Source: Pseudomonas gingeri
GTDB lineage: Bacteria; Pseudomonadota; Gammaproteobacteria; Pseudomonadales; Pseudomonadaceae
NCBI RefSeq assembly: GCF_013386115.1
Contig: NZ_JACAOR010000006.1
Coordinates: 148,473-212,472 of the forward strand
Length of the DNA: 64,000 bases
Direction: 5' to 3'
Shown: one piece after another, positions 25,698 to 34,795 of the stretch
Layout of the letters: every line of letters begins with the position of its first letter
Position numbering within the stretch: position 1 is the stretch's first letter
Made by a program: the position numbers and the translations under genes
The notes under the pieces: model-generated
Told to the model about the DNA's origin: nothing
The model's input: only the letters and a program-made list of their open reading frames with translations
The model's database searches: none

Positions 25698-25792
25698 CGC
25701 GATATCTCCTCACACAAAGCGGGTGATGGCCTCAGGCGGAGGCTCTTGTTATTGCCCTAGTCCCTATAGGAAAAGGTGCTTTGTAATGACAG

Positions 25793-25808
25793 AGCAATTG
25801 CCATGCCT
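25793..25808 (-). promoter_or_regulatory. Sigma-54 type promoter of gbdR
   Basis: On the minus strand the site reads AGGCATGGCAATTGCT: GG at -24, ten bases, then GC at -12, with the TTGCT core intact. It differs from the TGGCACG-N4-TTGCW consensus at two positions. Transcription would start near 25782, leaving a leader of about 85 bases. NtrC/CbrB control of betaine genes in P. aeruginosa makes it plausible. Confidence 0.65.
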
Positions 25809-25812
25809 AAAG

Positions 25813-25828
25813 TTGAATGCGTATTCAA
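25813..25828. promoter_or_regulatory. Perfect palindrome next to the gbdR promoter
   Basis: TTGAATGCGTATTCAA has 6-base arms with a 4-base centre and lies five bases upstream of the -24 element. It shares the TTGAA/TTCAA arms with the BetI-type operator at 34005-34024. It could bind a TetR-type protein or another repressor; unproven. The remaining region 25829-26131 holds no gene I can support. Confidence 0.4.
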
Positions 25829-26131
25829 TAACTCCTGAAAACGACATGCCGGCGTGTCTATATAGCCCCTGCCAGGAGTGCGGGTTATAAGCGTGGGAAA
25901 GTTCTGTAAGCGCCCTGCTTCGGCGGTTTGAGCAAATCGGTAGCACTTGTGTTTCGGGCACGGGAAAGCGCCGGGCGGGAGTGTCACCGCAAGCACGGTC
26001 GACCGGCGGTAACGGGGCACGATCCTGGTTGTGCCCGCGGTGTTTCAGTTATCTGTTTGCGACGCGCCAAAAGGTGGCGCAGCGCTGTGTCGATGGGCAA
26101 TTAGTGCCCATGCAGGCCATGTCCCGCCCGA

Positions 26132-26275
26132 CGCCTTCGGGGGCAAGCCCCCTCCCACAATGTGCCCGGGGTAAAGCCCCGATCCCGGGTAAGACGCATA
26201 ACCTGTGGGAGCCGACATGCCAGCACCCTCGGCTGCATGCGGTCCACTGTGGGAGCTGGCTTGCCAGCGAAAGCG
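26132..26275. repeat. Degenerate REP cluster
   Basis: Three REP-like arms: GGGGCAAGCCCCCTCCCACA near 26138, GTGGGAGCCGACATGCCAGC near 26205 and GTGGGAGCTGGCTTGCCAGC near 26250. It lies between gbdR and the 3' end of sdaB. Confidence 0.75.
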
Positions 26276-26301
26276 CCAGAACAACCACTACATCGTCCGG
26301 A

Positions 26302-27678
26302 TCAACACTCCACCGCGCTGACCGCCAACCCACCCCGTGAAGTCTCTTTGTATTTGTCGTGCATGTCGGCCCCGGTATCGCGCATGGTGCGGATCACCCG
26401 GTCCAGGGAAATGAAGTGCTGGCCGTCGCCGCGCAAGGCCATCTGGGCGGCATTGATCGCCTTCACCGCGGCAATCGCGTTGCGCTCGATGCACGGCACC
26501 TGCACCAGCCCGCCGACCGGGTCGCAGGTCAGGCCGAGGTTGTGTTCCAGGCCGATTTCCGCGGCGTTGCAGAGTTGCTCCGGCGTCGCCCCGAGAATCT
26601 CGGCCAGCCCCGCCGCGGCCATGGCGCAGGCCGAGCCGACTTCACCCTGGCAGCCCACTTCGGCCCCGGAGATGGACGCATTCTTCTTGCACAGGATCCC
26701 GACCGCCGCCGCTCCCAGGAAGTAGTCGACGACATTGGCGTCGGTCACCGCTTCGCTGAACTTCATGAAGTAGTGCAACACCGCCGGAATAATCCCCGCC
26801 GCCCCGTTGGTCGGTGCCGTCACCATGCGCCCGCCGGCGGCATTCTCTTCGTTGACGGCGAGGGCGAACAGGTTGACCCACTCCATCGCGCTGAGGGTCG
26901 AGCCGATCACGTTCGGCTTGTTCAGCTCCTGCAGGCTGCGGTGCAACTTGGCCGCGCGCCGACGCACATTCAAACCACCGGGCAGGATGCCCTCGTGCCT
27001 GAGGCCCTGTTCGACACAATCCTGCATGGCGCGCCAGAGCTTCATCAGGCCGCTGCGGATCTCGTCCTCCGAACGCCAGACCCGCTCGTTGGCCATCATC
27101 AGTTCCGCCACCCGCAGGTTGTGCTTCTGGCACAACTCGAGCAGCTCGACCGCACTGGAGAAGTCATACGGCAGCACGGTCTGGTCCATATCCGCGACAC
27201 CGCTGGCCGCTTGCGCCGCATCGACGACAAAACCGCCGCCGACCGAATAGTAGGTGTCGCGATGCAGCTCGCCGGCAGCATCAAAAGCGACCAGGGTCAT
27301 GGCGTTGGGATGGAACGGCAGGTTCTCGTCGATCAACTGCATGTCGCGCGCCCAGACAAAGGGAATCGGCAGGCGATTGTCGAGCAGCAGCGTGTCGGTT
27401 TCGCGCAGGGTGGCGATGCGCAGGCCGATCTGCGACGGGTCGATGGCGTCCGGCCACTCGCCCATCAGGCCCATGATCACCGCGTTGTCGCTGCCGTGGC
27501 CGATGCCGGTGGCCGACAGCGAGCCATAGAGCTGCACCTCGACCCGCCGGACCTGCTCCAGGGCGCCGCGCTCACGCAGTCCCTGAACGAACAGCGCCGC
27601 CGCCCGCATGGGCCCCACGGTATGGGAGCTGGACGGGCCGATGCCGATCTTGAACAGGTCGAATACGCTGATTGCCAT
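26302..27678 (-). CDS. sdaB: L-serine ammonia-lyase
   Basis: A 458-aa one-chain iron-sulfur L-serine dehydratase that deaminates serine to pyruvate, the last step of choline-derived carbon use. The beta-domain start GIGPSSSHTVGPMRAA is present. The alpha domain holds the cluster cysteines typical of the family (CKKN, C in GCQGEVGSACAMAA and CDPVGG). The length matches family members. It is divergent from cbcX, as in P. aeruginosa, where GbdR controls both. Confidence 0.95.
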   Translation of the reverse strand: MAISVFDLFKIGIGPSSSHTVGPMRAAALFVQGLRERGALEQVRRVEVQLYGSLSATGIGHGSDNAVIMGLMGEWPDAIDPSQIGLRIATLRETDTLLLDNRLPIPFVWARDMQLIDENLPFHPNAMTLVAFDAAGELHRDTYYSVGGGFVVDAAQAASGVADMDQTVLPYDFSSAVELLELCQKHNLRVAELMMANERVWRSEDEIRSGLMKLWRAMQDCVEQGLRHEGILPGGLNVRRRAAKLHRSLQELNKPNVIGSTLSAMEWVNLFALAVNEENAAGGRMVTAPTNGAAGIIPAVLHYFMKFSEAVTDANVVDYFLGAAAVGILCKKNASISGAEVGCQGEVGSACAMAAAGLAEILGATPEQLCNAAEIGLEHNLGLTCDPVGGLVQVPCIERNAIAAVKAINAAQMALRGDGQHFISLDRVIRTMRDTGADMHDKYKETSRGGLAVSAVEC

Positions 27679-27921
27679 GACTGTGACGCCCTCTGGATGC
27701 AGGTTCCAGGCGTTGAAACGCCTGGTGGCGGAGCTGCTACGCTGTAGGCGCGATCCGCCGGGATGAAGGAATCATCAGCCTTTTGAATCGGGGTTCGACG
27801 TCTGGCACCGACGCACTCATGTCCATCTACGCCAGGCGCCGCCGACAGGCTTTTTTCGGCGTTCTTTTGCGGTTCAGGGAGGGAAAAAGCACCGAAAAAA
27901 TCTGTAAACGACCTCACCGAC

Positions 27922-27963
27922 ACTGGATGCGACCCTCCCTGTACTGGATACGACGCACCCTGT
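27922..27963. promoter_or_regulatory. Tandem 21-bp direct repeat in the sdaB-cbcX control region
   Basis: Two adjacent 21-base units (27922-27942 and 27943-27963) begin ACTGGAT and end CCCTGT and differ at three positions. A 21-base period places both on the same helix face, as for AraC-type direct half-sites. They lie about 155 bases upstream of the cbcX ATG. GbdR is the obvious candidate, but another direct-repeat binder is possible. No gene is supported elsewhere in 27679-28117. Confidence 0.5.
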
Positions 27964-28117
27964 AGGCGACATATTCAGGCTGGTACATGATCAGTCTCGA
28001 CTCGATTGCAAGGCACCGGGGTAGAGCTGTCCTCGAAGCCTCCAACCGCAACAGAACAATTAAGCGCGATCGTCCAGTCGGACACTGCCAAGAAAAAACA
28101 CATAGGAGTCTACCCCC

Positions 28118-29065
28118 ATGAAAGGTTCCCCCTCGTTGTTGTTGGCCGCCATGCTGAGTCTCCCGCTGCTGGCCCAGGCCGCAGAACCGGCGCAGTGCAG
28201 TACCGTGAACTTCTCCGATGTCGGCTGGACGGACATTACCGCCACCACCGCCACCACCAGCGTCGTGCTCGACGCCCTCGGCTACAAGACCAAGACCACG
28301 ATGATTTCCGTGCCGGTGACCTACAAGTCCCTGGCCGACGGCAAGAACATGGACGTGTTCCTCGGCAACTGGATGCCGACCATGGAGAACGACATCAAGG
28401 CCTACCGCGACGCCGGCACCGTCGACGTCGTGCGCACCAACCTCAAGGGCGCCAAGTACACCCTGGCCGTGCCCCAGGCGCTGTATGACAAGGGCCTGCA
28501 TGACTTCGCCGATATCGCCAAGTTCAAGAAGGAACTGGATGGCAAGATCTACGGCATCGAGCCGGGCAACGACGGCAACCGCCTGATCCAGACCATGATC
28601 GACAAGAACGCCTTCGGCCTGAAGGACGCCGGCTTCAAGGTCGTCGAATCCAGCGAAGCGGGCATGCTGTCCCAGGTCGACCGCGCGCAGAAACGCGACA
28701 CCGCGGTGGTCTTCCTCGGCTGGGCGCCACACCCGATGAACAAGCGCTTCAAGATCCAGTACCTGACCGGTGGCGACGACTTCTTCGGTCCCGACTTCGG
28801 TGCGGCCACCGTGGCGACCAACACCCGCAAGGGCTACGTGCAGGAATGCAGCAACGTCGGCCAGTTGCTGAAGAACCTCGAATTCACCGTCGACATGGAA
28901 AGCTCGCTGATGGGCAACATCCTCGACGACAAGATGAAACCTGAAGCCGCGGCCAAGGCCTGGTTGAAGAAGAACCCACAGGTACTCGATACCTGGCTGG
29001 CTGGCGTGACCACCATTGACGGTAAACCTGGCCTGGACGCCGTGAAAGCCAAGCTCGCGCAATAA
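28118..29065 (+). CDS. cbcX: Choline-binding periplasmic protein of the Cbc transporter
   Basis: A 315-aa OpuAC-type binding protein with signal peptide (cleavage near AQAAE, residue 21). Features include GWTDITATTATTSVVLDALGY, GIEPGNDGN and GWAPHPMN, shared with CaiX at 17804-18748. CbcX binds choline (and betaine weakly in related strains) and delivers it to CbcWV. Start ATG has TAGGAGTC upstream. First gene of cbcXWV, divergent from sdaB. Confidence 0.92.
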   Translation: MKGSPSLLLAAMLSLPLLAQAAEPAQCSTVNFSDVGWTDITATTATTSVVLDALGYKTKTTMISVPVTYKSLADGKNMDVFLGNWMPTMENDIKAYRDAGTVDVVRTNLKGAKYTLAVPQALYDKGLHDFADIAKFKKELDGKIYGIEPGNDGNRLIQTMIDKNAFGLKDAGFKVVESSEAGMLSQVDRAQKRDTAVVFLGWAPHPMNKRFKIQYLTGGDDFFGPDFGAATVATNTRKGYVQECSNVGQLLKNLEFTVDMESSLMGNILDDKMKPEAAAKAWLKKNPQVLDTWLAGVTTIDGKPGLDAVKAKLAQ

Positions 29066-29134
29066 CCGCCGACGCCGGGCGGGTCCGCCCGCCCGGGTCT
29101 GCATTTATTCCCCCGCATGTGGACGTTCAATACC

Positions 29135-29980
29135 ATGCTGACTGAACATAAAATCCCTCTAGGCCAGTACATCGCCGCCTTCGTCGAATGGTTGACCAAA
29201 CACGGTGCCAACTATTTCGATGCGATCGCTTCGACACTGGAAACGATGATCCACGGCGTGACGTTTGCGCTGGCCTGGTTCAATCCGCTGGCATTGATCG
29301 CGCTGATTGCCGTGATCGCCCACCTCATCCAGCGCAAATGGGGCCTGACAGCCTTCGTGGTCGCGTCCTTCCTGCTGATCCTCAACCTGGGATACTGGCA
29401 GGAAACCATGGAAACCCTCGCCCAGGTGATGTTCGCCACCCTCGTCTGCGTGGTCATCGGCGTGCCGCTGGGCATCGTCGCCGCACACAAGCCGATGTTC
29501 TACACCCTGATGCGTCCGGTCCTCGACCTGATGCAGACCGTACCGACTTTCGTGTACCTCATTCCGACCCTGACCCTCTTCGGTCTCGGTGTTGTACCCG
29601 GCCTGATTTCCACGGTGGTGTTCGCGATTGCCGCGCCCATCCGTCTGACGTATCTGGGCATCCAGGATGTACCGCAGGAATTGATGGACGCCGGCAAGGC
29701 CTTTGGCTGCTCGCGCCGTCAGTTGCTCGCACGAATCGAACTGCCCCACGCCATGCCGAGCATCGCTGCCGGTATCACCCAGTGCATCATGCTGTCGCTG
29801 TCGATGGTGGTGATCGCCGCACTCGTGGGTGCCGATGGCTTGGGCAAACCCGTGGTCAACGCACTGAACACCGCTGATATCGCCCTGGGCTTCGAAGCCG
29901 GCCTGGCGATCGTATTGCTGGCAATCATGCTCGACCGTATCTGCAAACAACCCGACGCACAGGTAAGGGGTGACGCATGA
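29135..29980 (+). CDS. cbcW: Choline/betaine/carnitine ABC transporter permease
   Basis: A 281-aa ProW-type permease with six or so membrane helices and the ATPase-contact loop GCSRRQLLARIELPHAMPSI. It forms the membrane pore of CbcXWV and is shared by the CaiX and other binding proteins. The start is placed at ATG 29135 (MLTEHKIPLGQY); an in-frame ATG at 29117 is possible, and neither has a strong Shine-Dalgarno. Its stop overlaps the ATPase gene by 4 bases. Confidence 0.93.
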   Translation: MLTEHKIPLGQYIAAFVEWLTKHGANYFDAIASTLETMIHGVTFALAWFNPLALIALIAVIAHLIQRKWGLTAFVVASFLLILNLGYWQETMETLAQVMFATLVCVVIGVPLGIVAAHKPMFYTLMRPVLDLMQTVPTFVYLIPTLTLFGLGVVPGLISTVVFAIAAPIRLTYLGIQDVPQELMDAGKAFGCSRRQLLARIELPHAMPSIAAGITQCIMLSLSMVVIAALVGADGLGKPVVNALNTADIALGFEAGLAIVLLAIMLDRICKQPDAQVRGDA

Positions 29981-31155
29981 GCATCATTCGCTTCGACAAG
30001 GTAGACGTTATCTTCTCCAAGAACCCGCGTGAGGCCCTCGCGCTGCTGGACAAAGGCCTCAAGCGGGAAGAAATCCTCAAGAAGACCGGGCAGATCGTCG
30101 GCGTCGAGAATGCCAGCCTGGAAATCGAGAAAGGCGAGATCTGCGTGCTGATGGGCCTCTCCGGTTCCGGCAAGTCCAGCCTGCTGCGTTGCATCAACGG
30201 CCTGAACACCGTCAGCCGTGGTCACTTGTTCGTCGAGCATGAAGGCCGACAGATCGATATCGCCAACTGCACCGACGCCGAACTGAAGATGATGCGCACC
30301 AAGCGCATCGCCATGGTGTTCCAGAAGTTCGCCCTGATGCCCTGGCTGACGGTGCGCGAGAACATCAGCTTCGGCCTGGAGATGCAGGGTCGTCCGGAGA
30401 AGGAACGACGCAAGCTGGTAGACGAGAAGCTGCAACTGGTCGGCCTCGAGCAATGGCGCAACAAGAAGCCCGACGAGCTGTCCGGCGGCATGCAGCAACG
30501 GGTCGGCCTGGCCCGCGCCCTGGCGATGGACGCCGATATCCTGCTGATGGACGAACCGTTCTCGGCCCTCGACCCGCTGATTCGCCAGGGCCTGCAGGAC
30601 GAGTTGCTGACCCTGCAGAGCAAGCTGGCGAAAACCATCGTGTTCGTCAGCCACGATCTCGACGAGGCGCTGAAACTGGGCAGCCGCATCGCGATCATGA
30701 AGGACGGCCGGATCATCCAGTACAGCAAGCCTGAAGAAATCGTGCTCAATCCGGCGGACGAGTACGTGCGTACCTTCGTCGCCCATACCAATCCGCTGAA
30801 CGTGCTCTGCGGACGCAGCCTGATGCGCACCCTGGACAACTGCAAGCGCGTCAACGGCTCGGTCTGCATCGATCCGGGCGGCGACTCGTGGATCGACCTG
30901 GCGGAAGGCAACACCATCAAGGGCGCCCGCCAGAACGGTGCCAGCCTGAACCTGCAAAGCTGGGTACAAGGCCAGTCGGTGGAGGCCCTGGGCCGCACCC
31001 CGACCCTGGTGGATTCGAATATCGGCATGCGCGACGCGCTGCAGATCCGCTACCAGACCGGCAACAAGCTGGTACTGCACGACAACAACAAGGTGGTCGG
31101 GATCCTCGGCGACAGCGAGCTGTATCACGCGTTGCTGGGCAAGAACCTGGGTTGA
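29977..31155 (+). CDS. cbcV: Choline/betaine/carnitine ABC transporter ATPase
   Basis: A 392-aa ProV-type ATPase: Walker A GLSGSGKSS, signature LSGGMQQRV, Walker B ILLMDEPFSALD and H-loop VSHDLDEAL. The C-terminal 120 residues form a CBS-like regulatory region, which in OpuA-type systems senses ionic strength. The start overlaps cbcW (ATGA). An intrinsic terminator lies 10 bases after the stop and ends the operon. Confidence 0.95.
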   Translation: MSIIRFDKVDVIFSKNPREALALLDKGLKREEILKKTGQIVGVENASLEIEKGEICVLMGLSGSGKSSLLRCINGLNTVSRGHLFVEHEGRQIDIANCTDAELKMMRTKRIAMVFQKFALMPWLTVRENISFGLEMQGRPEKERRKLVDEKLQLVGLEQWRNKKPDELSGGMQQRVGLARALAMDADILLMDEPFSALDPLIRQGLQDELLTLQSKLAKTIVFVSHDLDEALKLGSRIAIMKDGRIIQYSKPEEIVLNPADEYVRTFVAHTNPLNVLCGRSLMRTLDNCKRVNGSVCIDPGGDSWIDLAEGNTIKGARQNGASLNLQSWVQGQSVEALGRTPTLVDSNIGMRDALQIRYQTGNKLVLHDNNKVVGILGDSELYHALLGKNLG

Positions 31156-31164
31156 GACAGATGC

Positions 31165-31200
31165 AAGAACGCCGCGAATGGATCGCGGCGTTCTTGTTTT
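31165..31200 (+). terminator. Intrinsic terminator of cbcXWV
   Basis: Stem of 13 bases AAGAACGCCGCGA / TCGCGGCGTTCTT with loop ATGGA and then GTTTT. It begins 10 bases after the cbcV stop. Confidence 0.9.
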
Positions 31201-31219
31201 CGGGGCCAGCACTGAACCG

Positions 31220-31620
31220 GTAGGAGCCGGGCTTGCCCGCGATGAGGCCATCGAGTCTTGCACGCCCCTCAGGGCCGCCATCGCCAGCAGGCCGGCTCCC
31301 ACAAGGGACCGGGCAAGACGAAGGGTCGTGGTGCGCAACCGACCTGTGGGAGCCGGGCTTGCCCGCGATGAGGCCATCGAGTCTTGCACGGCCCTCAAGG
31401 CCGCCATCGCCGGCAAGCCGGCCCCCACAAGGGACCGGGCAGGACGAAGGGTCGTGGTGCGCAACCGATCTGTGGGAGCCGGGCTTGCCCGCGATGAGGC
31501 CATCGAGTCTCGCACGGCCCTCAAGGCCGCCATCGCCGGCAAGCCGGCTCCCACAAGGGACCGGGCAAGACGAAGGTTCGTGGTGCGCAACCGATCTGTG
31601 GGAGCCGGCTTGCTGGCGAT
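31220..31620. repeat. Tandem array of REP doublets between cbcV and betT
   Basis: Units begin at 31220, 31346, 31472 and 31598 (period exactly 126). Each full unit has GGAGCCGGGCTTGCCCGC and GCCGGCAAGCCGGCTCCCAC arms plus a conserved linker (GACGAAGGGTCGTGGTGCGC). The fourth unit is partial. The array lies between the convergent cbcV and betT genes and is separate in sequence from the array at 5254-5697. Confidence 0.95.
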
Positions 31621-31662
31621 GAAAACAACGCGGTGCAACGGATGCACCGCGAGCCTTCAACC

Positions 31663-33672
31663 TCAGCTGTAAACCCGGCCAAGGAGCTGCCGATGGCTTT
31701 CGAACTGATCGAGCACATCGCGGGTGATCTGCTCTTGAGTGAACCCCATCAGGTCGTACTCCTGGCTGCCATTGTGCAGGTAGACTTCGGCGCGGTAGTA
31801 ACGGGCCCGCACTTCGGATTCCGCACCTTCGACCTGGGCCGACTCACTCGGCGCCGCCAGGTAGCCGTCCAGGCTCACTTCGTAGACGAAGGGATTACCT
31901 TCCTCCATCTCCACCCGAAGACCGATCAGGCTCTTGGCCTTGCCCAGTTGCGTCTGCACCGTCAGGCCCAGGTTGCGCAGCTGTGCGGCCGCCTCGACCA
32001 GCGCCGGGCTGACCTGCTTGTCCATGTAGCGCTGGACAATCGCCTGGGTCGGTTGCAGGTCCAGCGCGCTCAACCGCTCGCTGAAGCCGCGACGACCACG
32101 GGCCGCCAGTTCGGCCTGTTCGTTTTCGATCTGCATATCCTGGCGCATGGCCTTGTGCAGGCCGAACATGAAGAAGACCAGCACCACGGAGAACGGCAGC
32201 CCGGCCAGCACCACCATGGTCTGCATGGCTTCGAAGTTACCGGCGAACAACAGGCCGATGGTCACCAGGGTGATCACGGCCGACCAGAAGATCCGCAGCC
32301 AGTGCGGGGCATCCTCGTCGACCTGGCCGCCTTTGCACGACAGGTTGGCCATCATCACCGCGCCGGAGTCCGCCGGGGTCAGGAACAGCACGAAGCCGAC
32401 AAAGATCGACACGCCAATGACGACTTTCGACGCCGGGTAGTGCTCCAGCAACTGGTAGATCGCCATGGACGGCTGTTCCAGCGCCGTCTTGCCCAGCGCC
32501 ACGGCGTCATGGTTCATCACCAGGTCCAGGGCCGAGTTGCCGAAGATCGACAGCCACGCCAGGGTGAAGCCCAACGGGATCAGCAGGACGCCGGCCACCA
32601 GTTCACGCACCGTGCGACCACGGGAAATACGCGCGATGAACATGCCCACGAATGGCGCCCAGGAAATCCACCAGGCCCAGTAGAACAGGGTCCACAGGCC
32701 CAGCCAGCGGTCGGACTTCTCGGCGTCGTTCTCGTACACGTAGAGGTCGAAGGTCTTCAGCACCACGCCGTTGAGGTAGTCGCCGATGTTCTGCACGAAG
32801 CCGTTGAGCAGGTGCAGGGTCGGGCCGAACAGCAGCACGAAGATCAGCAGGCCGCTGAACAGCACGATGTTCAGGTTGGACAGGCGGCGGATGCCGTTTT
32901 CCACACCGGACACGGCGGCAATGGTCGCCACGGTGCTCATGACGATGATCACGATCAGCAGGTTGGTGTTGCTGTGGGCCATGCCGAACAGGCTTTCCAG
33001 CCCCGAGGACACCTGCATCGAGCCGATGCCCAGGTTGGTCACCAGGCCCAGCAGGGTGACGAACATGCCGAAGCCGTCCACCGCGTGACCGGCCGCGCCC
33101 TTGACCCAGCGCTCGCCCACCAGCGGGTACAGCGCCGAGCGCAGCGCCAGCGGCTGGTTGTGCCGATAGGCGAAGTACGCCACGGCCAGGCCCACCAGCG
33201 CATAGATCGCCCAGCCGTGCAGACCCCAGTGCAGGAAGGTCAGTTGCAGCGCCTGACGTGCGGCCGCATGGCTGCCGGCCGCGCCTTCCGGCGGATTGAA
33301 ATAGTGGTCCAGCGGCTCGGAAGCACCGAAGTACAGCAGCGAGATGCCGATCCCCGAGGAAAACAGCATGCCGGCCCAGGCGCCGTAGCTGAAGTCCGGG
33401 GTGTCCCGCTTGCTTCCCAGCTTCAACTTGCCGTAGGACGAGAACGCCAGCCCGACGACAAACACCAGGTAGGCGGCGATCACCACCATGTAGTACCAGC
33501 CGAAGCTGCGCGAGAGCCAGGCCTGGGCCACGCCGAGCAGTTTGCCAGCCTCTTGCGGGGCGATGATCAGGATGGCGGTGAGCAACAGAATCAACGCGGT
33601 CGAGGTGTAGAACACCCAACCGTTGACCCGCACCTTTTCGGCGGGGGTCTTTATAAGAGAGGCAGAACTCAT
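31663..33672 (-). CDS. betT: High-affinity choline transporter BetT (BCCT family)
   Basis: A 669-aa secondary transporter with 12 membrane helices and a long cytoplasmic C-terminal domain (about 510-669), the mark of BetT-type rather than OpuD-type BCCT carriers. The central WTLFYWAWWISWAPFVG is the aromatic substrate site motif, and GIGISLLYFG is conserved. It imports choline with protons or sodium for BetA. The start at 33672 (MSSASLIK) is chosen over a longer frame. The gene is divergent from betI across 422 bases. Confidence 0.94.
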   Translation of the reverse strand: MSSASLIKTPAEKVRVNGWVFYTSTALILLLTAILIIAPQEAGKLLGVAQAWLSRSFGWYYMVVIAAYLVFVVGLAFSSYGKLKLGSKRDTPDFSYGAWAGMLFSSGIGISLLYFGASEPLDHYFNPPEGAAGSHAAARQALQLTFLHWGLHGWAIYALVGLAVAYFAYRHNQPLALRSALYPLVGERWVKGAAGHAVDGFGMFVTLLGLVTNLGIGSMQVSSGLESLFGMAHSNTNLLIVIIVMSTVATIAAVSGVENGIRRLSNLNIVLFSGLLIFVLLFGPTLHLLNGFVQNIGDYLNGVVLKTFDLYVYENDAEKSDRWLGLWTLFYWAWWISWAPFVGMFIARISRGRTVRELVAGVLLIPLGFTLAWLSIFGNSALDLVMNHDAVALGKTALEQPSMAIYQLLEHYPASKVVIGVSIFVGFVLFLTPADSGAVMMANLSCKGGQVDEDAPHWLRIFWSAVITLVTIGLLFAGNFEAMQTMVVLAGLPFSVVLVFFMFGLHKAMRQDMQIENEQAELAARGRRGFSERLSALDLQPTQAIVQRYMDKQVSPALVEAAAQLRNLGLTVQTQLGKAKSLIGLRVEMEEGNPFVYEVSLDGYLAAPSESAQVEGAESEVRARYYRAEVYLHNGSQEYDLMGFTQEQITRDVLDQFESHRQLLGRVYS

Positions 33673-33776
33673 TGCACAGATGCTCCAGGCAGTGCGGGAG
33701 AAAGACACAAGGCAACACGGCACCCGGCCAATCGGTTAGTTGGCAGCCGACCAGCGGGTGATATAAAGACACCCCG

Positions 33777-33798
33777 AAAAAACCCCGGCCCCGCGGGG
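33777..33798 (-). other. Terminator-like hairpin in the betT leader
   Basis: On the minus strand, CCCC-GCGGGGCC-GGGG is followed by six Ts, about 105 bases before the betT start. The 4-base stem is short but fully GC. If transcription of betT begins upstream of it, it could attenuate. It may equally be chance in a GC-rich leader. Confidence 0.25.
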
Positions 33799-34004
33799 AT
33801 TGCGCCTGAACCGGCGCGCCAGGACCCTGTGCGAAAAATGATCGCGCTGCCGGGTGCCTTTCGTGCCTGCTCGCAACGTCCGTCTTCGCCTGCGCAGAGT
33901 GTCTGCCCCGCGGGTCCGGTGTTTTTTCGGAGGTCGTTTTTCCGTCAGCTACATGTAGGAAAAACCTGTAGGCAGCGACGATTTGTCGCAGATCTTATTC
34001 TTTG

Positions 34005-34024
34005 TTGATTGAACGTTCAATCAA
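34005..34024. promoter_or_regulatory. BetI operator (20-bp perfect palindrome)
   Basis: TTGATTGAACGTTCAATCAA is a perfect palindrome 70 bases upstream of betI, in the betT-betI intergenic region. BetI repressors of the TetR family bind such sites and release on choline. Its position allows it to control betIBA directly and perhaps betT. I see no second full copy in 33673-34094. Confidence 0.85.
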
Positions 34025-34094
34025 AACAAAATAGACTGGCCCACGAGCCGGTAGCCGTTCTACGTCTGCCGGCGGGCCTAAGGAGAGGTGCACG

Positions 34095-34688
34095 ATGCCC
34101 AAGGTCGGTATGCAACCCATACGCCGCCAGCAATTGATCGAAGCCACCTTGACGGCGGTCGATCAGGTCGGGATGGGGGACGCCAGCATTGCGCTGATCG
34201 CCCGTTTGGCCGGTGTCTCGAATGGCATCATCAGTCACTATTTTCAGGACAAGAATGGCCTGATCGCCGCCACGATGCGGTATCTGATGAACGCCCTGAC
34301 CGAGAACGTCGCCGCGCGCCGCCAGGCGCTGACAGATGACAGCCCGCGGGCCCATCTGCAGGTGATTATCGAAGGCAACTTCGACGCCAGCCAGGTCAAT
34401 GGCCCGGCAATGAAAACCTGGTTGGCCTTCTGGGCCACCAGCATGCACCACCCGTCTTTGCACAGGTTGCAGCGGATCAACGATCACCGTCTGTATTCCA
34501 ACCTGTGTTGCCAGTTCCGCCGCGTCCTGCCGCTGCCCGCAGCCCGCAGCGCGGCACGGGGACTGGCAGCGTTGATCGACGGTTTGTGGTTGCGCGGCGC
34601 GTTGTCGGGAGACGCTTTCGACACCGCGCAGGCGCAACGGATCGCTTACGAATACATGGATTTCCAACTGGCTAAGCAGGAGCGCTAG
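34095..34688 (+). CDS. betI: Choline-responsive repressor BetI
   Basis: A 197-aa TetR-family repressor. The N-terminal helix-turn-helix includes [22 protein letters not shown] (split across about 33-54), and the C-terminal domain binds choline. It starts 70 bases after a perfect operator palindrome and is followed by betB and betA, the usual betIBA order. Length matches known BetI proteins (about 195). Confidence 0.95.
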   Translation: MPKVGMQPIRRQQLIEATLTAVDQVGMGDASIALIARLAGVSNGIISHYFQDKNGLIAATMRYLMNALTENVAARRQALTDDSPRAHLQVIIEGNFDASQVNGPAMKTWLAFWATSMHHPSLHRLQRINDHRLYSNLCCQFRRVLPLPAARSAARGLAALIDGLWLRGALSGDAFDTAQAQRIAYEYMDFQLAKQER

Positions 34689-34795
34689 AGCACCGAGAAA
34701 CGCTCGGCACCTGAACGACTGCCGCACGGTGTTGCCAGACCCATATGGCGCACCCGGCGGTTAACGCCAACCACTGATGCACTTGCGAGGACACT

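Noticed and set aside
31633..34008. Open frame of 791 codons on the plus strand opposite betT
   Set aside because: His/Gln-rich antisense shadow of a well-supported BCCT transporter.
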